NCBI GenBank assembly: GCA_041390105.1
Contig: JAWKQO010000001.1
Span: forward strand, 1,924,001-1,988,000
DNA: 64,000 bases
Reading direction: 5' to 3'
Origin: Gemmatimonadota bacterium
GTDB taxonomy: Bacteria > Gemmatimonadota > Gemmatimonadetes > Longimicrobiales > Gaopeijiaceae
Shown: positions 63,192 to 64,000 of the stretch, piece by piece
Layout of the letters: every line of letters starts with the position of its first letter
How positions within the stretch are numbered: the stretch's first letter is position 1
Made by a program: the position numbers and the translations under genes
Notes under the pieces: generated by a model
Told to the model about the DNA's origin: nothing
Seen by the model: only the letters and a program-made list of their open reading frames with translations
Databases searched by the model: none

Positions 63192-63710
63192 TCAGGCCGC
63201 GCCGTAGCGCTCCCGCAGGAGTCGCTGGTGGTGGCGTTCGTGGCCCGCCGTGACCCAGATCAGTGCACGAACGGTCACCTCGTAGCCGTTGGCAACGCCG
63301 CGGCGCATCGCGACGTCGGAACCCAGCCCTCGGAAGGTCTCCAGGTTGGCGGCCCGTAGCGCACGCCACTCGCGCAGGAGGTCCTCGAGAGGACGATCCC
63401 CTGCGTTGGACGCCTCCGCCCAGATGTCCTGATCGAAGCCCGGAAGGGGTGACGGGTCGCTGCGCGCGAACCAGAGCGCCCGCAGCGAGAACACCCACTC
63501 CGCGTCGATGATGTGCCCGAGCACCTCGCGCACGCTCCACTTGTCCGGCGCATAGCGGTACGCTTCGCGGTCGGGCAGGAAGGTACGGATCAGGCGTTCG
63601 GTCTCCCCGATCTGCGTCGCCAGCAGGTCGAGCACATCTCCGTCGGGGACCTGGTCGATGTAGGTCGCGTAGTACGGCAGGAACTCGCCAGCTTGAGGTC
63701 GGTCGAACAT
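63192..63710 (-). CDS. DinB-family protein
   Basis: DinB/DUF664-type four-helix protein of 172 residues, distinct from the one at 40197. Features: YAPDKWSVREVLGHIIDAEWVFSLRALWFAR with the first metal His, and WVTAGHERHHQRLLRERYG with the final His cluster. No signal peptide. It converges on tadG. Function unknown; some relatives are metal- and thiol-dependent transferases. Confidence 0.88.
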   Translation of the reverse strand: MFDRPQAGEFLPYYATYIDQVPDGDVLDLLATQIGETERLIRTFLPDREAYRYAPDKWSVREVLGHIIDAEWVFSLRALWFARSDPSPLPGFDQDIWAEASNAGDRPLEDLLREWRALRAANLETFRGLGSDVAMRRGVANGYEVTVRALIWVTAGHERHHQRLLRERYGAA

Positions 63711-63850
63711 GGATGTGCACTCGGGCGTCGGGAATGGAGAAGCGAGAAGATCCGTGTCCGCTGGAGCCCACGCAAGGCAGCTCCCCCGCCGCGTCGACGG
63801 CTCCGGCCGGGACTCTGGCCTACGAGTCGGACTGCGCTGGAAGCGTGAGC

Positions 63851-64000
63851 CTACCCGAGCGCCTCTGCCAGAAGACGGATGGCATGTACCGCGGGGATGC
63901 CGGTAAGGTCACCGATCTGGTGGCGACAGCTGGTTCCGTTGGCGACCACCCGTTCACCGTCCCGCAACTGGCCCAGCAAGGGCACCAGGTCGAGCCCGGC
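63851..64000 (-). CDS. C-terminus of a FAD/Fe-S oxidase-like protein (cut by window edge)
   Basis: A minus-strand frame open to the right edge ends in TAG at 63851. Its 49 visible residues include VVANGTSCRHQIGDLTG and AVHAIRLLAEALG, a tail typical of fused FAD-linked oxidase/(Fe-S)-binding glycolate- or D-lactate-oxidase-like proteins. Everything else lies outside the window, so the identity is moderate. About 140 bases separate it from the DinB start; I see nothing in that gap. Confidence 0.6.
   Translation of the reverse strand, partial: AGLDLVPLLGQLRDGERVVANGTSCRHQIGDLTGIPAVHAIRLLAEALG

Overview
The window is a high-G+C stretch of bacterial chromosome, densely packed and mostly free of mobile DNA. 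It contains a SusC-type TonB-linked receptor, two ADOP-type FtsX permeases (one driven by a PadR regulator), a PknB-like kinase fused to TPRs, many lipoprotein amidohydrolases and peptidases, and a six-bladed beta-propeller lipoprotein. Together these suggest a Gemmatimonadota-like (or Acidobacteriota-like) proteolytic heterotroph. No rRNA, tRNA or ribosomal marker is present, so this taxonomic call is inference from gene families. I saw no CRISPR array, insertion sequence, prophage or origin.

Layout. 1-4571 (minus): a SusC receptor cut by the left edge, an M50 site-2 protease with CBS domains, and a lone ExbD. 4731-12206: a FAD amine oxidoreductase, a GltS-like symporter, an ADOP permease, a small unknown protein and a sulfatase-fold membrane enzyme. 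12305-22492: an outer-membrane barrel, an amidohydrolase, an Asp/Arg-rich secreted protein behind a striking AT-rich promoter, an M61 aminopeptidase, a D-aminoacylase, then a padR-ADOP operon with a clear dyad in its promoter. 22532-30459: a peptide and amide degradation block (aminopeptidase T-like enzyme, SMP-30-like lipoprotein, two AepA-like amidohydrolases flanking a beta-propeller lipoprotein and a secreted asparaginase). 30508-40712: small housekeeping and unknown genes, a Ser/Thr kinase with TPRs, and an AlkX-like DNA glycosylase coupled to a DinB protein.

40718-43775 is a tightly overlapped minus-strand operon (M19 dipeptidase, RecQ, DUF4440 lipoprotein). 43981-47345 holds a two-gene unit coupling a signal-less subtilase to a ComEC-like metallo-beta-lactamase protein. 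47426-50233 carries two coupled lipoproteins and a PKD/SdrD-like/trypsin lipoprotein.

50539-63127 is a complete-looking Tad (Flp) pilus locus: flp, prepilin peptidase, cpaB, secretin, cpaE, cpaF, tadB, tadC, three inserted accessory genes (DUF192, a four-TM coiled-coil protein, a VWA-like lipoprotein), two tadE-type pseudopilins and a VWA-bearing tadG. A perfect 11-bp stem-loop directly after flp probably sets the pilin to machinery ratio. The window ends with a DinB gene and the tail of a FAD/Fe-S oxidase.

The best candidates for something undescribed are the subtilase-MBL pair, the three-gene insertion inside the Tad operon, and the padR dyad. Most long antisense reading frames here are artefacts of high G+C and are not annotated.
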